Program-made: the position numbers and the translations under genes
Notes under the pieces: model-generated
What the model was told of the DNA's origin: nothing
The model's input: only the letters and a program-made list of their open reading frames with translations
The model's database searches: none
NCBI RefSeq assembly: GCF_001687625.2
Contig: NZ_CP016538.2
Span: 3,216,722 to 3,280,721 of the forward strand
Direction: 5' to 3'
Length of the DNA: 64,000 nt
Source of the DNA: Planococcus maritimus
Lineage (GTDB): Bacteria; Bacillota; Bacilli; Bacillales_A; Planococcaceae
Shown here: positions 45,837 through 54,967 of the stretch, one piece after another
Layout: each line of letters opens with the position of its first letter
Position numbering within the stretch: position 1 is the first letter of the stretch

Positions 45837-46805
45837 TTACTTTCCTTTAGAGTCATGCGCCCGCTTGATCCAGCCCCGGATATCGAAGCCGAGATCCAAA
45901 ATCCCGATGATGCTCGTAAACGACTGCAACGGGACTGCCAAAATCGTCACGATCACCGTTACCCAGCGGGGCCAGCCCTCTTGGTGGATATAGAAATGAT
46001 AGAACGATACCCCTTGCAAAAACAGCAGGAACTGCAACAGCATCGAGGCATTTGCGAAAATGAAATACGCCATGGTCCCTTGCTCGAAATCGGACAGCAA
46101 GGACACTAAAATGACGATCAAGTAATACCATAATACACTTTTCGGCAAGCGCATCTCGCGGAATGGCGGGAATTTCGGCACTTCAATCCCAAGCCGTTTC
46201 AAAATCGGCAGTAAGATTAGCAACAATACCCACACCGTCGTGAACGTCGTCAAAATTAATAAGGTCGGAAGCAAGGTCTCAAAAGTCAGCATGATCTGCG
46301 CGACGAGCTCCTCGTATTCCTCCATCGATTCTGAACCGAGCCGTTCGAGCCATGTTCCCGCCTGCTCGTACGAACTACGCATCGTCTCAGTAAATTCTTC
46401 CAGGAAATTAATTCCTAAAAAGGCGATCGCTGCTACATATTGCAACATCAATGATAGCAGCAACACAATGCTCGAGCCCATGAACATGAACAATTTGCTT
46501 TTTTTATAGTGGATCGACAGCCCAATCATGAGCCCCAGCGGAATGTGAATCAACGCCAGTGGCAATGATAGCAATCCGCCGATCAGGAAGCTTAACACGA
46601 CCCCGACCACTGCGACCAGCGCCGACGCCTTTGCCGGATACTTGGCGCTATACCAAGCGATCGGCAATGCCAAAAACAAGGTACTGACTAAACTCAGCAC
46701 CGGTACATATACAGAAATAGCCAACAAGACGGCAAACAGTGCCGTCATCATGGCTCCGTTCGTTAACTGACGTGTCTTTTGGTTAGGCATATCTGCTTTT
46801 TTCAT
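45837..46805 (-). CDS. yybS: YybS-family (DUF2232) membrane protein
   Basis: 322 residues with about eight hydrophobic segments and the DUF2232 pattern (GAMMTALFAVLLAISVYVPV, FLALPIAWYSAKYP). It is conserved directly upstream of gdpP in Bacillales and was proposed to be S-component-like, but no substrate is known. It appears to start the gdpP-rplI-dnaB transcript. ATG 46805 has a modest AAAGAAG ribosome site. Confidence 0.9.
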   Translation of the reverse strand: MKKADMPNQKTRQLTNGAMMTALFAVLLAISVYVPVLSLVSTLFLALPIAWYSAKYPAKASALVAVVGVVLSFLIGGLLSLPLALIHIPLGLMIGLSIHYKKSKLFMFMGSSIVLLLSLMLQYVAAIAFLGINFLEEFTETMRSSYEQAGTWLERLGSESMEEYEELVAQIMLTFETLLPTLLILTTFTTVWVLLLILLPILKRLGIEVPKFPPFREMRLPKSVLWYYLIVILVSLLSDFEQGTMAYFIFANASMLLQFLLFLQGVSFYHFYIHQEGWPRWVTVIVTILAVPLQSFTSIIGILDLGFDIRGWIKRAHDSKGK

Positions 46806-47004
46806 CTTCTTTCGGGTTTATTTCATCCGTATAATTGTACCATGATTCAAGCCCCCGAACAAAAAAGGTAGGTTGTCCCACTGTACACCTAGCTCTCCGT
46901 TTTGAGAAGAAAAAATGTCTGTCTTTCAAGAGCAGCTTGTAGAAAAGGATTATCGCTGATTTGGCGGTAGATGGGAATAATCGTTGGAAATTAAAGTGTG
47001 GGAA

Positions 47005-47757
47005 TCGCTTCCTGGCAAAATATATAAGAAGATAGTGAGAGTTTAGGTGTTGAAGGGTTTTCGCATTCTATTTGTGCTTCTGCTTATTCTTCGCCGCCGT
47101 GCTTTGGGTTGGCCTCTTGCCATAAGCCAGGAAGAACGCCTGTCTTACAGCATTGGCTCGCCCCTTTACGCCAGGCGGCTAGGAGATTTCATTGATTGAG
47201 GTGTGTTCAATCTGATCTACTTCTTTAGGTAGTTGCCGGCTAGTGGGGAAATCGCTTCCTAGAAAAATAGATAAGAAGATAGCAAGGGTTTTCGTGTCGA
47301 ACAGTTTCAGCATTCTATTTGTGCTTCTGCTTATTCTTCGCCGCCGTGCTTTGGGTTGGCCTCTTGCCATAAGCCAGGAAGAACGCCTGTCTTACGGCAT
47401 CGGCTCACCCCTTTACGCCAGGCGGCTAGGAGATTTCATTGATTGAGGTGTGTTCAATCTGATCTACTTCTTTAGGTAGTTGCCGGCTAGTGGGGAAATC
47501 GCTTCCTAGAAAAATAGATAAGAAGATAGCAAGGGTTTTCGTGTCGAACAGTTTCAGCATTCTATTTGTGCTTCTGCTTATTCTTCGCCGCCGTGCTTTG
47601 GGTTGGCCTCTTGCCATAAGCCAGGAAGAATGCCTGACTTATGGCATCGGCTCACCCCTTTACGCCGGGCGGCTTGGTGATTTCATTGATTGGGATCTGT
47701 TTAAGCAGATCTGCTTCTGGAATCAGTTGCCGGCTAGTGGGGGAATCGCTTCTTGGT
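47005..47757. repeat. Tandem 247-bp repeat array, family R3, copy B (three units plus a partial)
   Basis: Units start at 47064, 47311 and 47558 with an exact 247-bp period; the tail of a degenerate earlier unit precedes them. Each unit carries the 87-nt hairpin (47093-47179, 47340-47426, 47587-47673) homologous to those at 38152 and 38400. Units 1 and 2 are almost identical, while unit 3 has drifted. The 46806-48230 gap between yybS and rpsR is this array, its terminal module and a terminator; no gene is supported. Confidence 0.9.
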
Positions 47758-47879
47758 ATGCAGCATCTGAGAAATAAGTGTTTGAACTGAAAGTGACGCA
47801 CTCTTTAATTTAAACGATATGAGCTGCAAAACATGATGTATTTCTACACTTCACTTTTAGTGAACTGAAGAAAAGATTC

Positions 47880-48085
47880 CACACTCTAAAATTAGAGACG
47901 GAGTGGAAGGGGGCTGACGCCTGTGGGACCGCGCGGGCTGGCGAGACAAACGTGGCGCGCTCTTCGCGGCACGTTGGCTCAACACCCGCCCCATCCCCGG
48001 GCAGCTGAAAACGCGACGTCCTGTCGCATCAGCTGCATGACTCGCATCCTGCGAGCCCCAAGCAGCCCCCTGCAACGCAGTCGAA
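47880..48085. repeat. Palindromic terminal module of R3 copy B, with inserted hairpin block
   Basis: Matches 38700-38830 across AGACGGAGTGGAAGGGGGCT, GGCTGGCGAGACAAACGTG and CAGCCCCCTGCAACG. Relative to copy A it holds about 66 extra bases (roughly 47992-48059). These make two hairpins: GCAGCTG / CAGCTGC with inner GCGAC / GTCGC, then CTCGC-ATCCT-GCGAG. Confidence 0.8.
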
Positions 48086-48193
48086 AAGCGGAAGCTTTTC
48101 CACTCACTTCTTTCTTCATTCCCCCTCACTCCAGTTGCAACCTTTACGGTATAATCTTAACTTTTTCTATCTAGCCAACTTCCCAAAACATAT

Positions 48194-48222
48194 AAAAAAG
48201 AGGCCGGTTTCCCGGCCTCTTT
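48194..48222 (-). terminator. Terminator after rpsR
   Basis: AAGAGGCCGG / CCGGCCTCTT with a four-base loop and T residues on the minus strand, 9 bp past the rpsR stop. It closes the rpsF-ssb-rpsR operon. Confidence 0.9.
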
Positions 48223-48230
48223 GAACAATC

Positions 48231-48467
48231 TTATTTTTCTTCCGCTACGAACGGTAGAAGTGCCATGATACGAGCGCGTTTAACTGCAATTGTCAAACGA
48301 CGTTGCCATTTAGCGCTTGTGCCCGTAACACGACGTGGCAAAATTTTGCCTCGCTCAGAAATGAATTTCTTAAGCAAATCAGTGTCTTTGTAGTCGATGC
48401 GTGTAATGTTGTTTGAAGTGAAATAACAAACCTTTTTACGCTTCTTGCCTCCGCGACGTGGTGCCAT
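48231..48467 (-). CDS. rpsR: 30S ribosomal protein S18
   Basis: 78 residues with [36 protein letters not shown] and the C-terminal [19 protein letters not shown]18 binds S6 on the 16S platform and the pair represses its own operon through the leader RNA. RBS GGGAGG precedes ATG 48467. Third gene of rpsF-ssb-rpsR. Confidence 0.98.
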   Translation of the reverse strand: MAPRRGGKKRKKVCYFTSNNITRIDYKDTDLLKKFISERGKILPRRVTGTSAKWQRRLTIAVKRARIMALLPFVAEEK

Positions 48468-48519
48468 ATCGAATTACCTCCCTCATCTTCAGATTTCTAT
48501 TCGCTGATGGGCGCCTGGT

Positions 48520-49014
48520 TTAGAACGGCAGATCGTCGTCTGAAACTTCGATCTTCCCGCTTCCGCTTGAAAACGGATCGTCATCTACACGAGTATTGTT
48601 TTGCTGACTTGGACTAGACGGTTGGTTCTGTTGATAAGACGGCTGCTGTCCATACGAGCGATCGTTTGAACGATCCCCAGATCCGGAGTTGGCGCTTTTT
48701 GGTTCAAGGAATTGAACGCTGTCAGCCACCACTTCCGTCGTATAAACGCGCTTGCCATCTTGACCTTCGTAGCTGCCAGTCTGAATGCGGCCTTCGACAC
48801 CGGCGAGACTTCCTTTTTTGAGGAAATTCGCTGTGTTTTCAGCCTGCTTGCGCCAAACGGTACAATTGATAAAATCCGCTTCGCGTTCACCTTGCGCATT
48901 GGAGAATGTCCGGTTTACAGCAAGTGTAAAACGAGCCACCGCCGCGCCGCTTGGTGTGTAACGAAGATCGGGATCTTTTGTCAGTCTTCCGACCAATACA
49001 ACCCGGTTGATCAT
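48520..49014 (-). CDS. ssb: Single-stranded DNA-binding protein
   Basis: 164 residues: an OB fold ([43 protein letters not shown]), a low-complexity Gln/Ser/Asn linker and the acidic partner-binding tip DDDLPF. It coats single-stranded DNA at forks. It sits between rpsF and rpsR as usual in Firmicutes. Confidence 0.98.
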   Translation of the reverse strand: MINRVVLVGRLTKDPDLRYTPSGAAVARFTLAVNRTFSNAQGEREADFINCTVWRKQAENTANFLKKGSLAGVEGRIQTGSYEGQDGKRVYTTEVVADSVQFLEPKSANSGSGDRSNDRSYGQQPSYQQNQPSSPSQQNNTRVDDDPFSSGSGKIEVSDDDLPF

Positions 49015-49067
49015 CAGAATTCAACCTCCTTCTTCAAGTCGTGTATTATCTGTATTCCGCTTGTTGC

Positions 49068-49355
49068 TTATACGTCTAGGCGTACAGCCATGTGGCGGAT
49101 AATGTCTTCATTGAAGTTCGCAAGACGTGTAAACTCGTTGATAGCTTCTGTCTCAGCATTAGCTTTAACGATCTGGTAGAAACCTTCTTTGAAATCATTG
49201 ATTTCATAAGCCAGACGGCGTTTACCCCATTCTTTCGACTCGATGATTTCCGCACCGTTAGAAGTTAGGATTTCGCTGAAACGCTCAACTAGAGCTTTCT
49301 TAGCGTCCTCTTCAATGTTCGGGCGTACAATGTACATTACTTCATATTCTCTCAT
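49068..49355 (-). CDS. rpsF: 30S ribosomal protein S6
   Basis: 95 residues with [40 protein letters not shown] and the C-terminal [12 protein letters not shown]. It is the first gene of the operon, with AAGGAGGTGA before ATG 49355 and a strong promoter and structured leader upstream. Confidence 0.98.
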   Translation of the reverse strand: MREYEVMYIVRPNIEEDAKKALVERFSEILTSNGAEIIESKEWGKRRLAYEINDFKEGFYQIVKANAETEAINEFTRLANFNEDIIRHMAVRLDV

Positions 49356-49380
49356 CGTATTGTCACCTCCTTATGGACTT

Positions 49381-49403
49381 GGGCCCTGCTGATTCCAGCG
49401 GGC
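49381..49403 (-). promoter_or_regulatory. Putative S6:S18-binding leader hairpin
   Basis: The minus strand forms GCCCGCTG-GAAT-CAGCAGGGC, a stem with a small CCG-containing irregularity, 26 nt before the rpsF start. Bacterial rpsF leaders carry such a hairpin recognised by the S6:S18 complex for autoregulation. The match is by position and general form only. Confidence 0.5.
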
Positions 49404-49441
49404 AAGGAGCAAGCAATCATAAATATTACTCACATCAATAT

Positions 49442-49470
49442 ATTGTAGCATACGCATAGGCTTCCGGCAA
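49442..49470 (-). promoter_or_regulatory. rpsF operon promoter
   Basis: Minus-strand TTGCCG, a 17-bp spacer, TACAAT. The predicted transcript begins about 80 bp before rpsF and includes the candidate S6:S18 hairpin. Confidence 0.75.
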
Positions 49471-49519
49471 GTTGTAATTTAGGCTATACTGAAAGCATTA
49501 AAATTCGGGATGTGTTGCA

Positions 49520-50071
49520 ATGGAACCGCATAAAATTATCGATTTGAACATAGAAGAAATCGCGCCAAAAGCGCTGTGGTTCAATATTGGGCTGGTCGCC
49601 GTTTTCGCGCTCGCCTATCAGTTGTTTCGAGAACCCTTGTCTTTCGGCTTTTCGCTGTTCGGCATCCTTTATTTTTTGGGCGGCTACGTCTTATTAATTG
49701 TGCTGCATGAAGTGTTTCATTTGATCGGCTTTGTCGCCTTCGGCAAAGTGCCGCTGTCGTCGCTTCAATACGGACTCAATTTAAAATTGGGCATTGCTTA
49801 TGCGACGAGCGACCGGCCCGTGAAAAATCGGGCGATGCGGGCGGTTCTGCTACTGCCATTTTGGATGACGGCGGTTTTGCCGAGCATCATCGGCTTTTGG
49901 GCGGGCGACCAAGTGCTCGTCTTGCTCGGCGCCATGCTGACAGCCGGCGCATTCGGCGACTTCCTCATGTACAAGGAATTGCGCAAAGAGCCGAACGATG
50001 CGTGGATATTGGACGACCAAGATCTCCCCCGCCTCCACGTTTATTCCAGCTACCCGTCGCTAGATGAATGA
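49520..50071 (+). CDS. DUF3267 family membrane protein, putative zincin
   Basis: 183 residues with four hydrophobic segments. The motif LHEVFHLIGF (HExxH) lies in the second, as in DUF3267 putative metalloproteases. A cytosolic C-terminus (DDQDLPRLHVYSSYP) follows. It is on the plus strand, opposite its neighbours. The ribosome site is weak (CGGGATG). Protease activity is suggested by the motif only. Confidence 0.85.
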   Translation: MEPHKIIDLNIEEIAPKALWFNIGLVAVFALAYQLFREPLSFGFSLFGILYFLGGYVLLIVLHEVFHLIGFVAFGKVPLSSLQYGLNLKLGIAYATSDRPVKNRAMRAVLLLPFWMTAVLPSIIGFWAGDQVLVLLGAMLTAGAFGDFLMYKELRKEPNDAWILDDQDLPRLHVYSSYPSLDE

Positions 50072-50152
50072 ATGGCAGGTTCCCACAAATAAAAAAAGGC
50101 GCAGCAGTGTTAAAGAAGTGTATTAATTTAGTTATGAATCAAAATGACTGCA

Positions 50153-50315
50153 TCTTTTCGACACTCAAAAATCAATGACCTATCTAAGTATTTGGAGAAG
50201 AGTTCGCTCGACTCCTGCGGGAAAAGCGGGTTTGAGAGACCCCGCAGGCCGCGATAGCGGCTGAGGAGGCTCGATTCCCGCCCGCGGAAAGCGAGCGATA
50301 AGCTTCGGAAAATAC
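50153..50315 (+). repeat. Dispersed structured repeat, family R1, copy c
   Basis: About 160 bp matching 15911-16070 in direct orientation (ACTCAAAAATCAATGACCTA left edge, AAGCTTCGGAAAATACC right edge). The interior differs slightly, with GCAGGCCGCGATAGCGGCTG. It fills most of the 50072-50385 gap, in which there is no gene. Confidence 0.85.
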
Positions 50316-50340
50316 CACTTCTTAACTTTTTCGAAAAACC

Positions 50341-50380
50341 AAAAGAAGGCACAGCAGATTTCCTGCTATGCCTTCTTTTT
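50341..50380. terminator. Bidirectional terminator beside the gamma-glutamylcyclotransferase gene
   Basis: AAGAAGGCACAGCAG / CTGCTATGCCTTCTT stem (one mismatch) with a five-base loop, A tract on the left and T tract on the right, just past the stop at 50386. Confidence 0.8.
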
Positions 50381-50385
50381 AATTC

Positions 50386-50769
50386 TTATCTCGCAAACGA
50401 CCGTTCCACATCCCATACACCTTCTGAAATATATTCCTTCAGCAAGCGCTCTGCTTTTGCCGTATAGACAATCGCTTGTTTCGTGCCGCGCTTGGTCTCG
50501 ACATCGATCGTCAGACGGTCGTACATGTCCGTTTTTGCGTTCCCCGTGTAATCCTCCAGGTCATTGATCGCCGGCCATAGGACATCCGGAATGTCGTATA
50601 GCTCGCCTTGAATGACATCGTCGCCGGCCAATTCAAGTGCCGGATAACCAAGCCCTGTATCATACAAGCTTCCCGAAATCGTCACATGCTCTTCCACCAA
50701 TTCCGCTTCTTCCAAATAAAAATGGTATTTGCCGCCTCTTTTCAAGGTTCCATATGCGAATAAATACAT
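50386..50769 (-). CDS. Gamma-glutamylcyclotransferase family protein (AIG2/YtfP-like)
   Basis: 127 residues of the GGCT fold: N-terminal YLFAYGTLKRGGKYHFYLE (substrate-binding YGTL), GSLYDTGLGYPAL, and VIQGELYDI with the glutamate often used in catalysis. The family forms 5-oxoproline from gamma-glutamyl amines, but the true substrate of bacterial YtfP-like members is uncertain. GAGGAGG precedes ATG 50769. Confidence 0.9.
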   Translation of the reverse strand: MYLFAYGTLKRGGKYHFYLEEAELVEEHVTISGSLYDTGLGYPALELAGDDVIQGELYDIPDVLWPAINDLEDYTGNAKTDMYDRLTIDVETKRGTKQAIVYTAKAERLLKEYISEGVWDVERSFAR

Positions 50770-50785
50770 TCGTTTCCCTCCTCAT

Positions 50786-50827
50786 AAAAAACCGGATGCT
50801 CAAAAAGCACCCGGTTCGGTATTTTTT
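50786..50827. terminator. Terminator after ychF
   Basis: AACCGG-TGCT / AGCA-CCGGTT stem with an A tract to the left and TTTTTT to the right; it can serve both flanking genes. It lies about 70 bp past the ychF stop. Confidence 0.75.
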
Positions 50828-50895
50828 CCAGCCGCCACTTCGTTGTTAACTTGTTTCCATGGCACTGACTGACAATAAACTATTCGGCACAAGCC

Positions 50896-51996
50896 TTATA
50901 CGTTGAATCTAAACAGCATAACATCGCCGTCTTTAACGAGGTACTCTTTGCCTTCTTGACGTACTTTTCCGGCTTCTTTTGCCGTAGCCATTGAACCGGC
51001 TTCCACCAATTCCTCGTAAGCAACGGTTTCAGCGCGGATAAAGCCGCGTTCGAAGTCGGAGTGGATGATGCCCGCACATTGTGGGGCTTTCATGCCTTTT
51101 TTGAACGTCCATGCACGCACTTCCTGCACACCGGCAGTGAAGTATGTCGCAAGTCCGAGCAAGTTATAAGCAGCTTTGACCAATTGATCAAGCCCTGATT
51201 CTTCGATGCCAAGCTCTTCGAGGAACATTTCTTTTTCTTCATCATCAAGCTCTGCCATTTCTTCTTCGATCTTCGCACAAACGACGATGACGTCAGAATC
51301 GTGGCCAGCTGCATAATCGCGAACTTGCTGGACGTATTCGTTGCTCGCCGCATCAGCAATTTCATCTTCTGATACGTTCGCTACGTACAACATCGGTTTG
51401 AGCGTCAACAAATTCAAGCCTTTGGCGATTTTCAGCTCATCTTCTGTGAAGTCGATCGAACGGGCCAATTCGCCGTTCTCGAAAGCTTCGCGAAGTTTCA
51501 CCAATACCGGCTCTTCTGCAACAGCGTCTTTGTCTTTTTGCTTCAACAGCTTGGCGTTGCGGCTAATGCGTTTTTCGATGCTTTCCATATCTGCAAGTAC
51601 CAACTCCAGGTTGATGACTTCGATATCGGAAACCGGATCAACTCCACCCGATACGTGCGTGATGTTGTCATCAGCAAAGCAGCGAACCACTTGCGTGATG
51701 GCATCGACTTCGCGGATGTGGGCGAGGAATTTGTTTCCAAGCCCTTCCCCTTTGCTGGCCCCTTTGACGATGCCGGCAATGTCCGTAAACTCGAACGCCG
51801 TCGGGATGGTTTTTTTCGGCTCGACCAATTCTGTCAGTTTGTCGAGGCGCTCATCTGGCACTTCGACGATGCCGACGTTTGGATCTATCGTACAGAACGG
51901 GTAGTTCGCCGCTTCGGCGCCCGCTTTTGTAATAGCGTTGAATAATGTGGATTTTCCTACGTTTGGTAATCCTACAATCCCTGCAGTTAATGCCAA
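50896..51996 (-). CDS. ychF: Redox-regulated ATPase YchF (Obg family)
   Basis: About 366 residues with G1 GLPNVGKSTLFN, the inserted coiled coil in the middle, and a C-terminal TGS domain (FTAGVQEVRAWTF, VKDGDVMLFRFNV). YchF/OLA1 is a P-loop enzyme preferring ATP, associated with ribosomes. The frame opens at GTG 52005, but comparison with known YchF N-termini and the AAAGG spacing favour TTG 51996. Confidence 0.95.
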   Translation of the reverse strand: MALTAGIVGLPNVGKSTLFNAITKAGAEAANYPFCTIDPNVGIVEVPDERLDKLTELVEPKKTIPTAFEFTDIAGIVKGASKGEGLGNKFLAHIREVDAITQVVRCFADDNITHVSGGVDPVSDIEVINLELVLADMESIEKRISRNAKLLKQKDKDAVAEEPVLVKLREAFENGELARSIDFTEDELKIAKGLNLLTLKPMLYVANVSEDEIADAASNEYVQQVRDYAAGHDSDVIVVCAKIEEEMAELDDEEKEMFLEELGIEESGLDQLVKAAYNLLGLATYFTAGVQEVRAWTFKKGMKAPQCAGIIHSDFERGFIRAETVAYEELVEAGSMATAKEAGKVRQEGKEYLVKDGDVMLFRFNV

Positions 51997-52076
51997 AGGA
52001 TTCACGACCTTTCTTTTTCGCTCACAAATTTTGCAACCATTCCATTATAGAAAGAGGAGGCGGAAATGTCCATTCC

Positions 52077-52277
52077 TCATTCCGCCTCAGCCTTCACCAA
52101 TACTTTTTTCATTTTTTTATTGAACTCCGCGCGAGACAGCATAACGCTGTGCTGACAGCCTTCGCATTTAATGCGGATGTCTGCACCCATGCGGATAATT
52201 TTCCAGGCATTCGCCCCGCAAGGATGCCCTTTTTTCATCTCGACAATATCATGTAACCCAAATTCCTTCATTTCCAT
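52077..52277 (-). CDS. DUF951 protein
   Basis: 66 residues with FGLHDIVEMKKGHPCGAN, ADIRIKCEGCQHSVMLSR and a basic tail, typical of DUF951. The three cysteines suggest a small zinc-binding fold. GGGGGA precedes ATG 52277. It lies between the MscS channel and ychF; function unknown. Confidence 0.92.
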   Translation of the reverse strand: MEMKEFGLHDIVEMKKGHPCGANAWKIIRMGADIRIKCEGCQHSVMLSRAEFNKKMKKVLVKAEAE

Positions 52278-52292
52278 GGCTGCATTCCCCCA

Positions 52293-53195
52293 TCATTTAT
52301 TGGCATTTGATGAAACCGGATCGCCGGGATCGCGGTGCATGACCACCATACGAGGATACGGCAATTCGACTCCACGCTGATCGAGAAACTCTTTCAAGTC
52401 GCGGCGCATTCTGCGGGATACGGCAAAATGCTGCATCGGCAAGGTTTCAGCCGTCAGGCGCATGACCACTTCGGTTGCTGTCATGTTCTGCACGCCAAGC
52501 AATTCGGCCGGACTGATAACTTCTTCATAAGTGGGCTGGACCGTTTCCAAAAACTCCAAGATCAGCCGTTCTACTTTAGCCAAATCGGAATCGTGCGAAA
52601 CGCTCAAGTCCACGACCGCAGTGGAATTGTGAAGTGAAAAGTTGACGACTTCTGTCACCGTGCCGTTTGGGAAGATAAACAGCTCACCGGTCCACGCTTG
52701 AACTTTCGTCGTGCGCAGCCCGATTTCCTGGACGGTTCCCTCGGCTTGGTTGATACGGACATAATCACCGACTGAAAATTGGTCTTCGAAGATGATAAAA
52801 AATCCAGTGATGACGTCGCGCACCAAGTTTTGTGCACCAAAACCGACAGCGAGGCCAATAACACCGGCACCGGCGATGATCCCGCTAATATTGATTGAGA
52901 AAGCCGATAGAATGGCGACCACTGCCATAAATCCAATGACGTATGTAGCAATATTTTCTACTAATTTCGATAAAGTTTGGTGACGGCGTCCATTTGTTTT
53001 AAGGGGCCCTTTTAATTGGACCGAAAACGATTTGCGGATAATGACCCGCATGACGCGCGTCAATAGATAGGCACCGACAGCGATTAATATGACACGCAGC
53101 GCTGTTCCTGAAATGTCGACCCACATTTCCTCATCAAGCAGCTTCGTTGTCATCTGATTAACAAATCTTTCCACAACACTTCTTTCGAAAAACAC
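52293..53195 (-). CDS. Small-conductance mechanosensitive channel (MscS family)
   Basis: 300 residues: three hydrophobic N-terminal segments, the pore-lining helix and beta domain (GAGVIGLAVGFGAQNLVRDVI, then EDQFSVGDYVRI), and the C-terminal alpha/beta cage (VEDMs-type WRVHR region reduced). It opens under membrane tension to release solutes. GTG 53195 follows AAGGTG. This position near parAB is conserved in Bacillales. Confidence 0.93.
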   Translation of the reverse strand: MFFERSVVERFVNQMTTKLLDEEMWVDISGTALRVILIAVGAYLLTRVMRVIIRKSFSVQLKGPLKTNGRRHQTLSKLVENIATYVIGFMAVVAILSAFSINISGIIAGAGVIGLAVGFGAQNLVRDVITGFFIIFEDQFSVGDYVRINQAEGTVQEIGLRTTKVQAWTGELFIFPNGTVTEVVNFSLHNSTAVVDLSVSHDSDLAKVERLILEFLETVQPTYEEVISPAELLGVQNMTATEVVMRLTAETLPMQHFAVSRRMRRDLKEFLDQRGVELPYPRMVVMHRDPGDPVSSNANK

Positions 53196-53217
53196 GTCTA
53201 CACCTTCTTTAAATTAC

Positions 53218-53931
53218 TCACATCAGATTGAATTTAAACACGGCCGTGACAAGAAACGCAACTACAAGGATCCCCGGCAATAAATTCGCCACACGGATCT
53301 TCGTGATGCCCATCAAATTAAGCCCAATTGCGGCAATCATTACCCCTCCGGTCGCCGTCATCTCGGTGATGAACAAGTCAAGCGCCGCTTCCGGAATAAG
53401 CAAACTGATTTGTGTAGCGAACAAGGCGATCAAGCCTTGGTACACAAATACCGGAATCGCCGACAGCATAACACCGATGCCGAGTGTCGACGCAAGGATG
53501 ATTGATGTAAACCCGTCAATAATGCCCTTTGACACAAGAACACCGTGTTCATTGCTGAGCCCGCTTTCCAATGCACCGATAATGCCCATTGCGCCGATGA
53601 CAAAAATCAAGGTCGCCGTGACAAATCCTTGCGCTAGGCTTCCCTGGCTTTCTTTTGTGCCGAGCATTCGTTCAATCCAGCGGCCAAAGCCATTCAATTT
53701 ATCTTCCAGCCTTGCCCATTCACCGATGACCGCACCGAGTACCAAACTAATGATGACGATGACGAAATTCTGGCTCTCAAAGCCCATCTGTAAGCCTAAG
53801 ACGACAACCACTAACCCAATGACATACATAACGGTCTCTTTCATTTTGTCAGGAATATTGCGCAATGCCCGCCCGATCAATGTTCCGATGACAATTAAAA
53901 CTGCGTTAACCAATGTTCCCCAAAGAACCAT
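53218..53931 (-). CDS. DUF554 family membrane protein
   Basis: About 237 residues with seven hydrophobic segments. It begins MVLWGTLVNAVLIVIGTLIG and includes GAVIGEWARLEDKLNGFG and SEASLGIGVMLSAIPV-like loops of DUF554. The frame extends 30 codons upstream without hydrophobicity; AAGGGAG points to ATG 53931. The transported species, if any, is unknown. Confidence 0.92.
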   Translation of the reverse strand: MVLWGTLVNAVLIVIGTLIGRALRNIPDKMKETVMYVIGLVVVVLGLQMGFESQNFVIVIISLVLGAVIGEWARLEDKLNGFGRWIERMLGTKESQGSLAQGFVTATLIFVIGAMGIIGALESGLSNEHGVLVSKGIIDGFTSIILASTLGIGVMLSAIPVFVYQGLIALFATQISLLIPEAALDLFITEMTATGGVMIAAIGLNLMGITKIRVANLLPGILVVAFLVTAVFKFNLM

Positions 53932-54133
53932 AATCGAGCTCCCTTCTCTCCATGCTTCGGTATAGGCGTCTAGTTCTTCTCCCTCTTTTAACCCCTTCGA
54001 CAAATCTTGCGAGGCCCGCATCTAAAGAAACGCCTATTTCCCGTCTCCGGAAAATAGGCCGTCTTCAAGCTGAGGTAACCATTCAATTCGAAAAAGCATA
54101 CTGGCCACTAAAAACGCCACGTACGTCAGCGTG

Positions 54134-54967
54134 TTATTTCAACAGATCCAAGATCCGCTCTAAATCATCTTCTGAGAAAAACTCGATTTCGATCTTGCCT
54201 TTATTCTTTTGTTTTTTGATCTGGACATTTGTGCCGAAGCGGTCACGCAGTTCAGATTGTTTTTCTTCTATAAAGATATCCTTTTTCTTTTCTGGTGTTT
54301 CACGTGGAACATTGTCATTTAAACGCTGCACTAAGTTTTCCAGTTGGCGCACATTTAATCCTTCTTTGACAGTTTTTTTCGCGGTCTCGGAAATATTTTT
54401 TTTGCTGCGCAAGCCAAGCAAAGTACGGCCATGCCCCATCGACAATTTTTTATCCGAAATAAGTTCCCGCACATCTTTCGGCAAGGTCAGTAGACGAATA
54501 TGGTTGGTAATATGCGGACGGCTTTTGCCGAGCCGGAACGCTAATTGCTCCTGTGTCAAATTCAATGTATCCATCAGCTTCTGGTAGGCTTCCGCCTCTT
54601 CGATCGGCGTTAAATCCTCACGCTGCAAGTTTTCAAGGATCGCTAGTTCCATCATCTGCTGCTCGTTGAACTCTTTAACGATCGCAGGAACTTCTTTCAA
54701 TTTGCATAGCTTGGCTGCCCGAAAACGGCGTTCCCCGACTACAAGTTCAAATTTCGCCCCTTTTTTCCGCACGACGACCGGCTGCAGAATGCCATGCTCC
54801 CGAATCGATTCGGCCAGTTCTTCTAGGGCTTGCTGGTCGAATACTTTCCGCGGTTGATGAGGGTTTTCTTTAATATCGGTCACTTTGATTTGCATTACTT
54901 TATCTGTTTCGTTGACCGTTTCTCCAGGAAACAATGCATTAATGCCTTTTCCTAATCCTTTAGCCAT
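54134..54967 (-). CDS. parB: Chromosome partition protein ParB (Spo0J)
   Basis: 277 residues: MAKGLGKGINALFP start, the CTP-binding ParB core with NPHQPRK and GERRFRAAK, a helix-turn-helix (LTQEQLAFRLGKSRPHITNH) and a C-terminal dimerisation part. It clamps onto DNA from parS and loads condensin. A parS-like site lies inside the gene (54296-54311). It overlaps parA by 8 nt. Confidence 0.97.
   Translation of the reverse strand: MAKGLGKGINALFPGETVNETDKVMQIKVTDIKENPHQPRKVFDQQALEELAESIREHGILQPVVVRKKGAKFELVVGERRFRAAKLCKLKEVPAIVKEFNEQQMMELAILENLQREDLTPIEEAEAYQKLMDTLNLTQEQLAFRLGKSRPHITNHIRLLTLPKDVRELISDKKLSMGHGRTLLGLRSKKNISETAKKTVKEGLNVRQLENLVQRLNDNVPRETPEKKKDIFIEEKQSELRDRFGTNVQIKKQKNKGKIEIEFFSEDDLERILDLLK
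54296..54311. promoter_or_regulatory. Candidate parS site inside parB
   Basis: TGTTTCACGTGGAACA differs from TGTTNCACGTGAAACA at one inner base and is a near-perfect palindrome. B. subtilis also has a parS within spo0J. Confidence 0.75.

Noticed and set aside
47179..47370. Identical 63-residue minus-strand frames in two R3 units
   Set aside because: Identity follows from recent duplication of the unit; there is no start signal, and the third unit does not keep the frame.
47005..47757. CRISPR array suggested by regular direct repeats
   Set aside because: The period is 247 bp with the whole unit conserved; there are no short repeats with unique spacers and no cas genes nearby.
53228..53965. 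245-residue plus-strand frame opposite the DUF554 gene
   Set aside because: Antisense shadow of a clear membrane-protein gene; its composition is biased and there is no ribosome site.
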